Source: Ptychodera flava
Lineage: Eukaryota; Hemichordata; Enteropneusta; Ptychoderidae
Reading direction: 5' to 3'
Length of the DNA: 64,000 bases
Assembly (NCBI RefSeq): GCF_041260155.1
Contig: NC_091930.1
Span: forward strand, 38,636,437 to 38,700,436
The translations under genes and the position numbers were made by a program. Shown piece by piece: positions 1 through 20,077 of the stretch (positions within the stretch are counted from its first letter, which is position 1; each line of letters starts with the position of its first letter). The notes under the pieces were generated by a model that did not search any database, was not told the DNA's origin, and was given only the letters and a program-made list of their open reading frames with translations.

Positions 1-183
1 TTCACCAAAATAGTTCTCTGTGACTCTACCAAAAGAAACCTGTAACCGCTGACGTCTTTGAGCCAGTGCGCTGTCATGTAACTTCAAGGGCACGAGCCTT
101 AGCTATGTCCCCGTCACGTGATTAATCTGGCAAATCATGGCACTGAACATCTCGTGTTATATAATTTTTGTGGTTGATTTCAG

Positions 184-1107
184 AAATCCAAACCTATCTT
201 CGAACTATGAATCCCAGGATGAAGAATGGGCTTTGTTTACAGTTCCCGGATTAGCGTACAAAGACTGGTCAGTTGACATGGAAACCAAGTATGGCCATAA
301 AACCAGAGAATGTGTATTCTGGAACGATTATATTCCAAGCCTGATCAAACGAACAGGTATGTTGAATTTTGGGCTGTAACGTCCATAAAACTCTTTCTAA
401 TAAAGATCTTTAGCACTATCTTCAACAAAGCTCTAAAAACATTGCTTCAATATATGCAATTGCAGTATAGCGTCCATTTTCCGTAACCGTGCTGTCGGAC
501 TCTCACTTTGTTGCCGTTTTCATTCCATTACCCGCAAGAAAACCCTCCCGACGATTCCCTTCCAATCACAAAAGCGCCTCTCTGTCATCTCCCAACTAAA
601 AAAGCTCGCCCATTCTTCTCTCGATGAACCGCAGTTTTTCCTCTCTACAGATTGGCAAATAAACTTATATATCCTTCTTTCTACCAGAGAGTCGACTTAC
701 GTTTGCTCAAGGAGAAAAGAAAACAAATCCCTCCCTGCAACGATGAAAATTGCCTATCCGCAGATCGTTCGCCAGCCGTTACTGACTAAAGCGTCAAACT
801 CTGCGCAAAAGATGCTACAAAGATTTTTTCGCAAACACTTTTGCTGGCTCGTTCCGTTTGTATTATCAGTATTATCAGTTGTGCAGTTCTCAACTGCAAA
901 CAGATGACTGGGTCTGACTTTCGCGAAAATACAAGTTCATACGCCACAAATGTCAACTGTGTGTACGTCATCATTATGAACATCTCTTCTCTTTCAGAAA
1001 ACTGTAATGAGTGCACGAGTGCCGCCCAAGACATCAAGGCCTCGATGAAAGTTGTCGGTTTCTTGACGCTTATCCTCTGCAAAATCCTCGATTTCGCATT
1101 TAAATAA
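184..1107 (+). CDS. Gene A: type-B carboxylesterase (cholinesterase-like), last two exons only
   Basis: This is the 3' end of a secreted alpha/beta-hydrolase esterase; the rest lies left of the window. Exon 184-356 follows a TTTCAG acceptor and ends at a GTATGT donor. It encodes NPNL, then VPGLAYKDWS and CVFWNDYIPSLIKRT, which matches the final catalytic-domain segment of cholinesterases (FAKTGNPN and FWNQFLPKLL in Torpedo AChE). Terminal exon 998-1107 follows CTCTTTCAG. The split codon g|aa joins the exons in frame to give ENCNEC, a short spacer and a hydrophobic tail (VVGFLTLILCKILDF), then TAA. The two Cys and the tail suggest disulfide pairing and membrane or GPI anchoring, which is inference. 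Exon lengths (173 and 110 bp) equal those of genes B and C. Catalytic residues lie outside the window, so activity cannot be judged. Confidence 0.85.
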
Positions 1108-2892
1108 GAACAGTTTTGCAAACGAGAATGTTACATTTTCTAGGGCAATCATGTTCCTTGATCCATTTTCGAATCACACCGACGAATTATGTATATATTT
1201 CATATTTCTTGTGCACTTTTTTACATATATTTACTAGGGAAACATCACAAAGACCAGTGATTGCAGTGATTTGGGTTGAACCGTTGGATGTAGTCAAAGT
1301 AGTATCACCAGTTCCGCACAATCCTCGTAACTTTGCAAATGATGCGTTCTTGGCATTTTATAGGGAGATGTGTGTGGAGTTGTCTTGACTACGTCTGACC
1401 TCCTTCCACGGACAATGTTTCAACTTTTACACAGTTGATTTCTTCGAGATCGACTGAAAGTACCGCCTAGACGATAAAATTACGCTTGACAGTGTTGGTA
1501 ACTCCTTAATTTAGACAGTATGCCTGGTTCCTGTAAAGCCAACTGTTAACGCAACGGCGCGTACCATCTGTATTTTGCAGCAGTGTAATATCAAATGCAT
1601 GTCAGGTGCCATAACTGTATGCTAATGAGCACTTAAACCCGGACTTGTTTGTAAACAGCGAGTATCTCTTAAGCAAACCGAAAAGTATTGTATATAAGCT
1701 ACACTTCTTCACAATGAAGGAATATATCTAAGAGAGTAAAATCACAGTTCTTAAAGTTTTGGTATATTTTAACAAGTGTTTTCTTTGTTGCTCATATGTC
1801 TACTGTGTAAAGATTTAGCACAAACCCTTTTAATTATGAATGAGTAGGTATTTGCTATACTCTTTCCCGCTATGATTGCAACGAAATGTTTGAAGTTTAG
1901 CGGGACCTGTTCTGAGAAATACAAGAACCTTTATAATTTTATCCAATCAGAACTAGGAGAGTGGCATAAGTAGCCAATGAGAAAGTTAATGACATCATCG
2001 TACATCAAAGCAAATTTAAAGTAGGAATTTAATTGGCAGATATCATTCTGCCAAATTTCAGACGTCAAAACGCGTCGTACCGGGTATCACTGTGTTTGTG
2101 TTTCCGTTTCAACAACATGGCGAGGCAGAGCAAGCACGACGTGCTCAAGGTATTTGCAATCGGGTGCCTGCGGTGTTATCTGCTCTCATATCATTCGCTA
2201 GACGCCTGTTCAGGGACGACCGCAGAATACCGCAAGCACTCAAGCAAATACCCGGGTACATCGCACTTCCACTGTCTCACCATGGCGGTTCTGTGATGTT
2301 ATTCTACGTTTTATAAAGGTCAAATCTTTGATAACTGTGCTCCGTGCAAACCCTATAAATACTAGACAACCGTCAAAATAAATCATATTTGTTCATGGCG
2401 TGCTTTGTTGTAAGTGTGAATGATATATCACTATGTATATGTATGTGTAGATAAGTAAGAAGGTAGGCAGTCAGGCAGGTAGGTAGGTAGGTAGGATGTA
2501 TATATGTAGGTATACGGTGGAAAGCGACAGTTAAAGCAGAAAATCGTTAAAGCGGTAGACGCGTTATTTCTGGCGAAGTGATGATTTTGTGTCCTGTAGG
2601 TGAGGGCGCACTAATTTTGAACCTTAAAAGACCTTGAAAGTATCAAGTCACTACTTGCCAATACAAATTACAATGGATGTTGCTCGACAAGGGACAGATT
2701 CACATTCGAAGTTGCGTCACGTCTAACTGTCGGCCTGGAGTATATGTAGTCGTTGTCGTCGAATGGGTTCGGGTTATTAACTAGGTCACCAAGAAGGGCC
2801 GGCAAAAGGTAACCGCTCTCGCCCTGTCAGTAGTTTTATCCTGTGAACCAAGCAAGCAGACTACAAATAACTGGGAAAGGCACGCCGGTTTG
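1108..2892. other. Intergenic stretch of tandem unit 1
   Basis: No gene is supported here. The stretch aligns by eye along most of its length with 11168-12941 and with 21292-21551 plus 23540-25294, so it belongs to the tandem unit. Positions 1960-2400 are a well-kept block: CCAATGAG, GACATCATCGTACATC, then an ATG-containing stretch. It may hold upstream control sequence for the D-type first exon that follows. The open frames in it are not conserved between the three copies. Confidence 0.6.
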
Positions 2893-3347
2893 ATGTCGTC
2901 GTTGGTATAAGCTTCCGTGTCTTTGGCATGTCTTTGTTTTGTTGCATCCGAAGACCCGCCGTTAGAAATCGTTTCGGGAAAACTGATCTGCGAGTCGGTG
3001 GAATATTCGCACAGGGACGTCGAAATTGTGCGCGAAGTACAAATTCAGGGGGTGTACCGAATCCCAAACCGTCCGGTTGCGGGCCTGCGATTTTGACCAT
3101 CCCAGACCGACGTTCGATAGGATGGTGTATAATGAGGAGACTACTTTTTGGATCAGCTTGTATTCAAGCCTACGATCCGTTGGGAACCGCAGACATTTGA
3201 CACGTCGCTTCGCGATCGGCTCTCTCTCTCTTTACTGTGAATCAGTACCGATCGAAGCGACATGTCAAGTGCCTCTGGTTGGAACCCATCGCTGAAATCA
3301 AGAAGACTGCCTATACCTGAGCGTATACGTACCGGAAACGACCGATG
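2893..3347 (+). pseudogene. Orphan decayed D-type esterase exon 1 (unit 1)
   Basis: This matches exon 1 of gene D (25295-25651) over its whole length: the signal-peptide region, the region of EDP..EI, the FRG(V)P region, and the 3' part around GSACIQAYDPL, which is still readable. Frames are broken by several indels and stops, and a hAT-like MITE sits at 3189-3278. The splice donor reads GCAAGT where gene D has GTAAGT. No exons 2-8 of a D-type gene follow; the next exon is the B-type exon 1 at 4251. It is therefore a single-exon relic left by tandem duplication, not a processed copy. Homology to gene D continues about 80 bp into intron 1 and stops near 3430. Confidence 0.8.
3189..3278. mobile_element. 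hAT-like MITE inside orphan exon (copy 1)
   Basis: A segment of about 90 bp is absent from the matching place in gene D exon 1 and is flanked by near-identical 8-9 bp repeats, TTGGGAACC (3180-3188) and TTGGAACC (3279-3286). Gene D has a single TTGGAACC there. The ends are inverted repeats: CAGACATTTGACACGTCGC on the left, and CAGAGGCACTTGACATGTCGC-like on the right when reversed. An 8-bp duplication and CAG-type termini fit hAT elements. It is too short to code for anything. Confidence 0.7.
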
Positions 3348-4250
3348 CAAGTTTTTGGGTCACGAGCACCTCGATTTCTTCCCATCCGGATGCATCATTA
3401 AGCTCCGTGCTAATTAATGCTGCAGTCAGTTAAACGTAAAATATGAGTGGTGATTACTTTATCACTATCATGGAAGTTTTCAATAATGTAACAATTGAGT
3501 TATCAGTTACCCTGACGTTTCCGATCCCTGGCTTACAGATCGACTGTGCAGCTTCGTGGCGATTTTCAAAATAGATTGAGATACTATACCCTTATTGGTC
3601 TATGGGCTTCTTGGTTTTTCGTACCCTTAAGTTAACCTTCAGCCAGTCGTATCACCTGACAATGCGATTGTGAAGACAAATAAAAATTCGGTCAAAATTG
3701 TCTTCTGGTCAGAAATGGAGGGTTAAAGAATTTCTTTGGTAACAAAAGATTATTCAAAATCTTCACGTTAAATATCCCATTCTGGAATAGTGATATGCAT
3801 ATTAAACCGACTGGTTATGAAACCACTCAAAAAGCAAGACTGGTAGGTAGATTGGGAGAGAAATTACTGACTGAAAGAGTTGCTTTCCGTTTGTGTTTTA
3901 CAGGACACAATTCAATGATTTGGTTAATTCTTTGTTGACTTTATAAATCAATCTGAGCATTCTCGCTAAATGAAACAACGTGAGTTCTCGGCTGCAAAAA
4001 TAATGTTTACGTCATCTGAATCGTTCTCAAGTTTGAGCCCCACCCTATAAACGACTGCTGACCTGTGGACAGTCAGTCATATGTTTACAGTATGTCCCAT
4101 TCACTGCGAATGATCCTATTCGACACTTCAAGATTTTCTGTACTGATATGCAAATAGGCTATATTTTGTCAGACTTGTGTCACCTGTCATCTCAGACCCG
4201 TGTCTGAGTCTGTATCGTGAGGACACTGTTCTCCGCTTGCAGGATAAATT
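3348..4250. other. B-type gene upstream flank (unit 1/2 junction)
   Basis: The D-like intron homology ends near 3430. After that the sequence matches the flank of gene C (about 13740-14522), for example GTAACAAAAGATTATTC and CCACCCTATAAACGACT. It is probably the 5' flank and leader of gene B. No TATA box or start site can be assigned with confidence. Confidence 0.5.
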
Positions 4251-11167
<6,917 letters not shown>

Positions 11168-12941
11168 GAACAATTTTCGCAAACGAGAATGTTACTCTTT
11201 CAAGGGAAATCATGTTCTTTGATCCATTTTCGAATCACATCGACGAATTATATATATTTTTTATTTCTTGTGCACTGTTTTGCATATATTTACAAGGGAA
11301 ACATCGCAAAGACCAGTGATTACAGTGATTTACGTTGAACAGTTGGAAGTAATCAAAACAGCGCCACCTGAACCGCACCATCCTCGTAACTTTGCAAAAG
11401 ATGCGTTCTTTGCATTTAAGGAGGTGCGAGTGGTGTCGTTTTGACTACGTCTGACCTCCTTCCATAGACAATGTTTCAACTTTCACAGAGTGAAGTTCTT
11501 CGAGATCGACTGAAAGTATCACCTAGACGATAACTACGCTTGACAGGGTTGGTAACTCCTCAATTAGACAGTATTCTAGTTCCCGTAAAGGGAACGGTTT
11601 AACGGAATGGCGCGTACCATCGGTATTTTGCAATGCAGATTAATATCAAATGCATGTCAGGTGCCATAACTGTATGCCAATGAGCAATTTAACCCGGACT
11701 TGTTTGTAAACAGCGAGTATCTCATAAGCAAACCGAAAAGTATTGTATATAAGCTACACTTCTTCACAATGAAGAAATATATCCAAGAGAGTTAAATCAC
11801 AGTTCTTAAAGTTTTGGTATATTTTAACAACTGTTTCCTTTGTTGCTCATATGTCTACTCTGTAAAGGATTTAGCACAAACCCTTTTTGTTATGAATGAG
11901 TGTAGCTATTTGCTATATTCTTTCCCGCTCTGATTGCAACGAAAAGTTTGAAGTTTAGCGGGACCTGTTCCGCAAATACACGAACCTTTTTAATTTTATC
12001 CAATCAGAACTAGGGGAGTGGCATAAGTAGCCAATGAGAAGTCAATGACATCATCGTACATCAAAGCAAATGTAAAGTAGTAATTTAATTGGCAGATATC
12101 ATTCTGCCAATTTCAGACGTCGAAACGCGTCGTACCGGGTAACACTGTGTTTGTGTTTCCGTTTCAACAACATGGCGAGGCAGAGCAAGCACGATGTGCT
12201 CAAGGTATTTGCACTCGGGTGCTTGCGGTGTTATCTGCTCTCATAACATTCGCTAGACGCCTGTTCAGGGACGACCGCAGAATACCGCAAGCACTCAAGC
12301 AAATACCCCGAGTATATCGCACTTCCACTGTCTCGCCATGGCGGTTCTGTGATGTTATTCTATGTTTAATAAAGGTCAAATCATTGATAACTGTGCTCCG
12401 TGTAAATCCTTATAAATAGACAACCGTAAAAATAAATCACATTTGTTCATATCGTGCGCTGTTGTAAGTGTAAATGATATATCACTGTGTATATTTATGT
12501 GTACTGGGTAAGTAAGTCGGTAGGCAGTCAGGTAGGTAGGATGTATATATGTAGGTGTACGGCGGAAAGCGACAGTTAAGGCAGAAAATCGTCAAAGCGG
12601 TAAACGCGTTATTACTGGCGAAGTGATACTTTGTGACCCTCGGTGAGGGCGTACTAATTTTGAAACCTAAAAGACCTTGAAAGTATCAAGTCACCACTTG
12701 CCAATACAAATTACAATGGATGTTGCTCGACAAGGGACAGATTCACATTCGAAGTACTAGTTGCGTCGTGTCTAACTATCGGCTGGAATATATGTAGCCA
12801 TTGTCGTCGAATGTGTTCGGGTTATTAACTAGGTCACCAAGAAGGGCAAGCAAAAGATAACCGCTCTCGCGCTGTCAGTAGTTTTCATCCTGTGAACCAA
12901 GCAAGCAGGCTACAATTAAATGGTAAAGATCACGCCGGTTT
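11168..12941. other. Intergenic stretch of tandem unit 2
   Basis: Copy of 1108-2892. It includes the conserved block at about 12000-12430 with CCAATGAG. No gene is supported. Confidence 0.6.
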
Positions 12942-13398
12942 GATGTCGCCGTTGATACAAGCTACATGGCATGTCTTTGTTTTGTTGCATCCGAAGACCC
13001 GGCGATAGAAATCGTTTCGGAAAAAACTGCCCTGCGAGTCGGTGGAATATTCGCACCGGGATGTCGACATCGTGCGCAGAGTAAACATATTCAGGGGTGT
13101 ACCGTAGGCCAAACCACCGGTTGGTGACCTGCGATTTCGACCACCCCAGACCGACGTTCGATGGGATGGTGTATGATGAGGAGACTACTTTCTTTGGATC
13201 AGCTTGTATTCAAGCCTACGATCCGTTGGGAACCACAGGCATTTGACACGTCGCTTCGCAATCGGTTCTCTCTCTCTCTTTACTGTGAATCAGTACCGAT
13301 CGAAGCGACATGTCAAGTGCCTCTGGTTGGTACCCATCGCTGAAATCAAGAGCGAAGATTGCCTATACCTGAACGTATACGAACCGGAAACGACCGAT
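12942..13398 (+). pseudogene. Orphan decayed D-type esterase exon 1 (unit 2)
   Basis: Second copy of the relic at 2893-3347, closer to it than either is to gene D exon 1. It shares the same internal MITE (13235-13326) and the same GC in place of the GT donor. The 3' half still reads SEDCLYLNVYEPETTD in one frame. No D-type exon 2 follows; gene C exon 1 is next, at 14523. Homology to gene D persists to about 13490. Confidence 0.8.
13235..13326. mobile_element. hAT-like MITE inside orphan exon (copy 2)
   Basis: Same insertion as 3189-3278, flanked by TTGGGAACC and TTGGTACC. It is shared by descent, so it inserted before the unit was duplicated. Confidence 0.7.
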
Positions 13399-14522
13399 GC
13401 AAGTTTTTGGGTCACGTGCACCTCGATATCTTCCCATCCGGATGCATCATTAAGCTCCCTGCTAATCAATGCTACTGTCAGTTAAACGTAAAACATGAGT
13501 GGTGATTAATTTATCACTCACAACACGATTGGAACTTATTCGAGATAATTGGATGGTGAAGTAATGTCGATTTAATCTACAAATGTAATCTCATATGCTT
13601 TTCTTTTTATAATACACACTTGTTTTTATGAGTAATTTGCACTATTGCAACATTCAGCTATATGGCACCTAACACTTTGAGAAATTTGAAAAACAAAGAA
13701 AATCCATTTATCCAAAATTAGTTCCAATCGTATTTCACATGGAAGTTTTCAATAACGTAACAGTTGAGTTACCAGTTACCCTGACGTTTCCGATCCCTGG
13801 CTTACAGATCGACTGTGCAGCTTTGTGACGATTTTCGAAATAGACTGAGATACTATACCCTTATAGGTCTACGGGCCTCTTTGTTTTTCGTACCGTTAAA
13901 TTCACCTACAGCCAGTCATATCACCTGACAATGCGATAGTAAAGATTCAAATAAACATTCAGTCAAAATTGATTTCTGATCAGAAATTGGAGCGTTAAAG
14001 AATTTGTTTGGTAACAAAAGATTATTCAAAATCTTCCCGTTAAATATCCCATTCTGGAATAGTGATATGCATATTAAACCGACTGGTTATGAAACCACTC
14101 AAAAAGCAAGGCTGGTAGGTAGATGGGGAGAGAAATTACTGACTGAAAGAGTTGCATTCCGTTTGTGTTTTTACAGGACACAAATCAATGATTTGCTTAA
14201 TTCTTTGTTGACTTTATGAATCCATCTGAGCATTCTCTAAATGAAAACAACGTGAGTTCTCGGCTGCAGAAATAATGTTTACGTCACCCGAATCGTTCTC
14301 AAATTTGAGCCCCACCCTATAAACGACTACTGACCTGTGGACAGTCAGTCATATGTTTACAGTGTGTCCCATTCACTGCGAATGGTCCTATTCGACACTT
14401 CAAGATTTTCTGTACTGATATGCAAATAGGCTATATTTTGTCAGACTATTGTTGACTGTCATCTCAGACTCGTGTCTTAGTCCGTATCGTGAGAACTCAG
14501 TTCGCCGCTTGCAGGGGATATT
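13399..14522. other. B-type gene upstream flank (unit 2/3 junction)
   Basis: Apart from the MITE at 13523-13735 this matches 3348-4250. It is the likely 5' flank of gene C. No start site is assigned. Confidence 0.5.
13523..13735 (+). mobile_element. MITE family 1 copy
   Basis: About 213 bp, with inverted termini ACGATTGGAACT / AGTTCCAATCGT extending imperfectly to about 30 bp. The unit 1 flank (near 3455-3470) is the empty site. Two other copies lie at 16463-16674 and 25779-25991. Confidence 0.75.
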
Positions 14523-15276
14523 ATGCATATCTATATCGTAATCGGCGTCGCGTTTTTTAGCTGTGTTGCCGCTGATGCCCCCGTGGTTGAGGTCACCTCG
14601 GGAAGAGTAGCCGGCACAGCTGTTGAATTCACCCACCCCGACGTCGTCATTCAACGTACGGTCAACATCTTCAGAGGGATACCCTATGCCGAGCCACCGG
14701 TAGGCGAGCTGAGATTTCAGCCGCCAAAAAGTAAAACTCCATGGGCAGACGTTTACGATGCCACGGAGTTTCGCTCCATTTGCCCTCAGCCGGTGTACAA
14801 TTTACTGCCTGGATCTGAACCGCAGAGCGAGGACTGTTTATTTTTGAATGTTTACGCGCCGCAAACACAGGTAAAGGCAATTCCCTTCAGTAGATATTTC
14901 TGAGCTTCAGCTAAATCACCTTTAAAACAATAGTAAATGTACAAGAATGGCACACGACACTATTCAACGGCGGTCCTGTATAAAGTATAGCATGAGAAGC
15001 AAAGAAGAACTGCGAAGTACAGAAGTTACTTTGAACGGCACACAGAGGCCGTTAGGTCATAAAAAAGTAATGTAAGTCAACAATGACAAGTTTTCCTTCG
15101 CGGGCGCGTAGGGTGATAGCCAGCTTTCTCAAGCGAGGAGATAACCTTTAAGCCTTTCACTTGCTACTGAAGTGTCTTTTTCCCTCGCTCGCACCTACCT
15201 ATGTGTCTGTCTGTGTGTAAATCTCTTTACGTGTCTCTTGTTATGTATTTCTGTCTCTATGTCTCTCTCTCCCTAG

Positions 15277-15495
<219 letters not shown>

Positions 15496-16462
15496 TAGGC
15501 TTCACAAAGGAAGAGAGTGGAATTGAAGGGACATTAGCTTGAACACGACAATAACCAATGAGTTGTGCTTTTGTTTGCGAAATGCAAGTGCAACTGACTG
15601 ACGCAAGTATTTACGAGTTGTGGTCACTCGTTTGAGTTACCATTTATTGCGGATGACTCATGATAATATATGTGACCATTGTTATTTATTCCATACGCCT
15701 GCAATTTGATAAGCATATATAGTCAGCAGATATATATAGTTAATTCATCATGGCAACATTATCATCATACTGCAGGTGACGAGCACGCCACTGGTAACTA
15801 TGGGCTGCTCGACCAGATAGCAGCATTGGAATGGGTACAGGACAACATAGCAGGTATGACTCACCGAGCTTCGATTATGTACTGAGAAGGTATAAAAATA
15901 TTATTTAGGACTCAGCCCTTGGCGTAGCACCAGACGTTAAATAATAAATTTTATTTCCTCTGAAAATGCAATGTCGACAACTTGAGCGGCTTTACACATG
16001 AGAGGGGCCACTTATTGCGTAAACTTTAAATTCAAACACCCAGTTTAGCCCTCTAGTGAAAACAGTACACGCTTTGTCACACCCCAGTAGGTATAGATTT
16101 TCTGTTTAAACTGTCAAAAAGTTTGACATAAGTTGGCAATTTTTACCATATGAGCAACCAAATGTCTTTAATAAGGGACGTATTGTGCATTGGTGGCGAT
16201 AGCAACTGTACTGCCCAACTTCCAATTGCAAGCTGATAACCACCGTTCCATCTAACAATTTTAACACCTAGTTATTGATACAGAAGACACTTTTCTAAAT
16301 TCTATCCCAGCATTCTTGGCATGTGTCCTCGTTCTAATGCAAAACAATTTTCTCTCTCAATTCTACTTTTTAGGCGTGATGGCAATGATACCTTGTATCA
16401 ATTAAGAGGGGGGGGAATTAATATGACAGTGCTATATTTTTCTAATGGCGTGTTAAAGAACA

Positions 16463-16674
16463 ATATACCAATTGGAACTAATTTGGGATTATTGCTGAAG
16501 TAATGCCGATGTAATGTACGAATATAATCTCATCTGCTTTGCTTTTTACATTTCACACTTGTTTTTATGAGTAATTTGTATCATTGCAACACTCAACTAT
16601 CTTGCACCCAGAACTTTTGAGAAATTTGAAAAATATGAAAATCCAATTATCCCAAATTAGTTCCAATCGTGTTT
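16463..16674 (+). mobile_element. MITE family 1 copy in gene C intron 3
   Basis: Same orientation as 13523-13735. Gene B intron 3 has the empty site near 6385-6395 (TAATATACTTTGC). Confidence 0.75.
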
Positions 16675-17269
16675 ACTTTGCATATTTCGTATTTGTTTCT
16701 TTACAAGCTTTCAAAAATGGCAGCTCTCGTAAATTTGGTTTCTTGAACTTTCGCTAACTAATATCTTGAACCAGCAAATGCATAATCAGTTAGCTGCTGG
16801 CGCGTCTATAAGTAAGGAAAAGTGTTTGTCGAGTAATACAATCACTCATTTGTCACAGGACAGCTTTCATTGATAAACGAACTATTTATTTTTGGTTTTA
16901 AGGCGCCAGGAACACATAGCGACAACGATTGCTTTGCCTTGGTTCTTTAGTCTAAGTAAGGGTCGTATGTTTTCCCCGTAGCAGATTGGGGATGACGGTA
17001 TGCATTAATCTTCAAGAACAGATCATGTGTGCATGGAAGCATATCAGCCTACTGATATAGAAGCAAACAAATAAACAAAACAAACCTTGAAAATTCAATA
17101 ATTCCATTAATTTATGAAGTAATGAAACAATGATTGAATTAACGAATGAGTTAGTATAATGAATTAATTAATACATTATTTTTAGGTGAATGAATAATTA
17201 AACTGATTAATTAATTAATGAATTGTACTTCAAAAATAAATTCATTGATTAACGAATAAATTAATCAAT

Positions 17270-17270
<1 letters not shown>

Positions 17271-17317
<47 letters not shown>
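17271..17317. repeat. (CT)n microsatellite
   Basis: About 23 CT units with one interruption, in gene C intron 3 upstream of exon 4. Confidence 0.9.
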
Positions 17318-17320
<3 letters not shown>

Positions 17321-17671
17321 ACTTTATCACAGTCATAGTTCCTCTCTACTTAAACCCCTTCACTTAACATCAAGGCATACGCAAAATGTTCACATTGTCC
17401 TGATAATACTAGTGCTAATCTTTATTATCTATCTCGATAGCATTTGGGGGAGATGCCAACACAGTGACAATATCTGGGCAAAGCGCCGGGTCAATCAGCG
17501 CCGATCTCTTGTTGTTTTCGCCACTGGCGGAGGGACTCTTCCACCGGGCAATTATGAAGGTAAGCTCAAACGTTGAACATTCAAAATTGTTAGTATTTAT
17601 TTGCTTTCGTTAGCCTCTAGCCTTTACAATTCCGGTCCTTCAAAATGATGAAAGTTTTATCCATGATATGT

Positions 17672-17875
17672 ACCTACCTACCTACCTACCTACCTACCTA
17701 CCTACCTACCTACCTACCTACCTACCTACCTACCTACCTACCTACCTAGCTACCTAGCTACCTAGCTACCTAGCTACCTACCTACATACATACATACCTA
17801 CCTACCTACCTACCTACCTACCTACCTACCTACCTACCTACCTACCTACCTACCTACCTACCTACCTACATACAT

Positions 17876-17918
<43 letters not shown>

Positions 17919-17937
17919 GGACAGACAGACAGACAGC

Positions 17938-17968
<31 letters not shown>
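17672..17968. repeat. (CCTA)n then (GACA)n compound microsatellite
   Basis: About 300 bp of tetranucleotide repeats with short variant runs (CTAG, CATA), in gene C intron 4. It occupies the paralogous place of 7344-7461 in gene B, whose motifs are different. Its minus-strand frames give Cys/Ser/Val-rich nonsense, not a protein. Confidence 0.93.
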
Positions 17969-19952
17969 AACAGACTGACTGACATGCTGACATACATACA
18001 AATTACATACTGACTTACTGATATATACTGACAACATACTGCATATATACATACATGCAGCAGAATTACAGAGGATGACAGACGTAAATACTGACTTACT
18101 GACATACATACAGACAAATATACTGACACAGATACATTGATACCGACATGCATTCATACTAACATACAGGCATTATTAACTACAATATTGTTTTAGTAGT
18201 ACATAAGGAAGTTTTAAGTAGACTTGACAAGGCTCACTTTGCATTTGAAAAGTGACGTGTGTTAATTGTAATTATCAATCTATTTTAAGCGTTAAGGATG
18301 AATATAATTACTAATTTTTAGTCCTCTGTATGATGAAGACGGAAATGAGTTAATATTGCAAACATATCTTCAGTTTCCGATTTACGAAAAAGCGCTTTAT
18401 TCCTCTAAGATCTGAGGATGTACACGTCAATTTTGAACTGTCATTATGATCGGTTCTTTTTAAAATCGAAACAATTACACAATTAAGGAAATACACCGGC
18501 TTTAAAATTGTCCTTTTTCATTCTCCATTCTCTCTGAGTAAATGTATACATTTTCAGTTAAATGGTTCTAATATATATGACATGTGATAAATTACTGTGT
18601 AAAGCTATATATACATGCATGCATACACAGGACATATAGCTAATTCGTTTCTCTTAGCATTAATTCAGCAATTAGCATGTTCAAATAAGACATTGTAAGC
18701 GTAACAAGTCAGCACAATGAGACGTTTTAAGTCCAGTAAGTCCGCACCATGTTCCAAAATATCTCGCACTTATCTTCACAGAGTGGAACAGCTACAATAC
18801 CGACCTTTCCACTGACGGATAAGGCGTTACAAAGCAAGATCGCCCATGGTCTCGGCAAAGTGCTTGGATGCGAGAAGGAAACATCGGAGGAACTTGTCAA
18901 GTGTCTCCGTACCGTGCAAGCTGAAGACTTCAATGATCCAAGCAACCCAGCTACGGTGAGTGAATCATGAATAATCCTATAAGACTTACTTTTTAATTTA
19001 TTTAGTTTTATTTCATTTTATTTAAAAATAGAATTGTTTTCCTTTTCATGTTTATTTTGTTTGCAATCGTATCTCTTGTTTCGATTTTCTTTGAATTTAA
19101 TATCAATTAATTTTCTAAAATCAGCCTTTGAATTAATTCTTAACATAAAATAACCATACTAACAATTTTGACCTATTTTTACCATCGGCAACCACCATTT
19201 TGCAACACATTTTATACATAGTTCGTCCCAAAAGGCTTCACAAAACTCTACGCCTCTGACCTAAATGCCTTCACCATTTCTTCTTTGTAGAATATAATAT
19301 CAGATGCAATCGGAGAGCAGCTGGAAGAAGGGCCGTTTTCTCCCTTTGTTGACGAAACAGTCTTGCCAGAAAACCCCAAAGAGGTCGTTGCCGAAGGGCG
19401 CTTTTCCCGAACGAGTATTGACATACTGATGGGTGCAAATGCTGACGAGGGTACGTTCATGCTGGCTGATATATTACCTTACACGGTGAACCAGACTAAG
19501 CCCACAGTGAGTAAATCTCAATTCGAGGAGTCCTTGCCAGATTTCCTCTTCGGCCCCGCGAAAAGGAACCCGGCTGCACACGACGCCGTCAAGCTAATGT
19601 ACGTGGACTGGGCGAAAGAGGGCTCTGATGATGCTAACTACGCCGAAGCGTTGTCTTAGATGATCGGCGATCAAATGTTTGTTTGTCCTACGGATTTGTC
19701 AGCCCGGGCGTACAGCGAAGCAGGTAGTAAGGTCTATAGGTATTTCTTGACCCATGTACCGGCTTCAACATTTTGGCCTATGCCTTGGATGGGTGCAGCA
19801 CATGGTGAAGATATCCAGTTTGTGTTTGGTTATCACTTCTTGAACTACACCATAATGCCACAAGAAGAGATAAACATGACACTCCAGATAATGAAGTACT
19901 GGACAAACTTTGCAAGAACAGGGTAAATTAATATAGACATATGTACACATAC

Positions 19953-20077
<125 letters not shown>

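Noticed and set aside
2033-2316. Open frames of 74-87 codons, recurring at 12147 and 24247
   Set aside because: The reading frame is not kept between the three copies and there is no family motif. It is conserved as DNA, not as protein.
2893-3347. Orphan exon as the true first exon of gene B
   Set aside because: Its frame is broken, its donor is altered, and gene B has its own intact signal-peptide exon at 4251.
17858-18157. Cys/Ser/Val-rich minus-strand frames
   Set aside because: Translation of tetranucleotide microsatellites; the same applies to frames over 9619-9712, 19957-20077, 24638-24770, 28913-29020 and 58848-58941.
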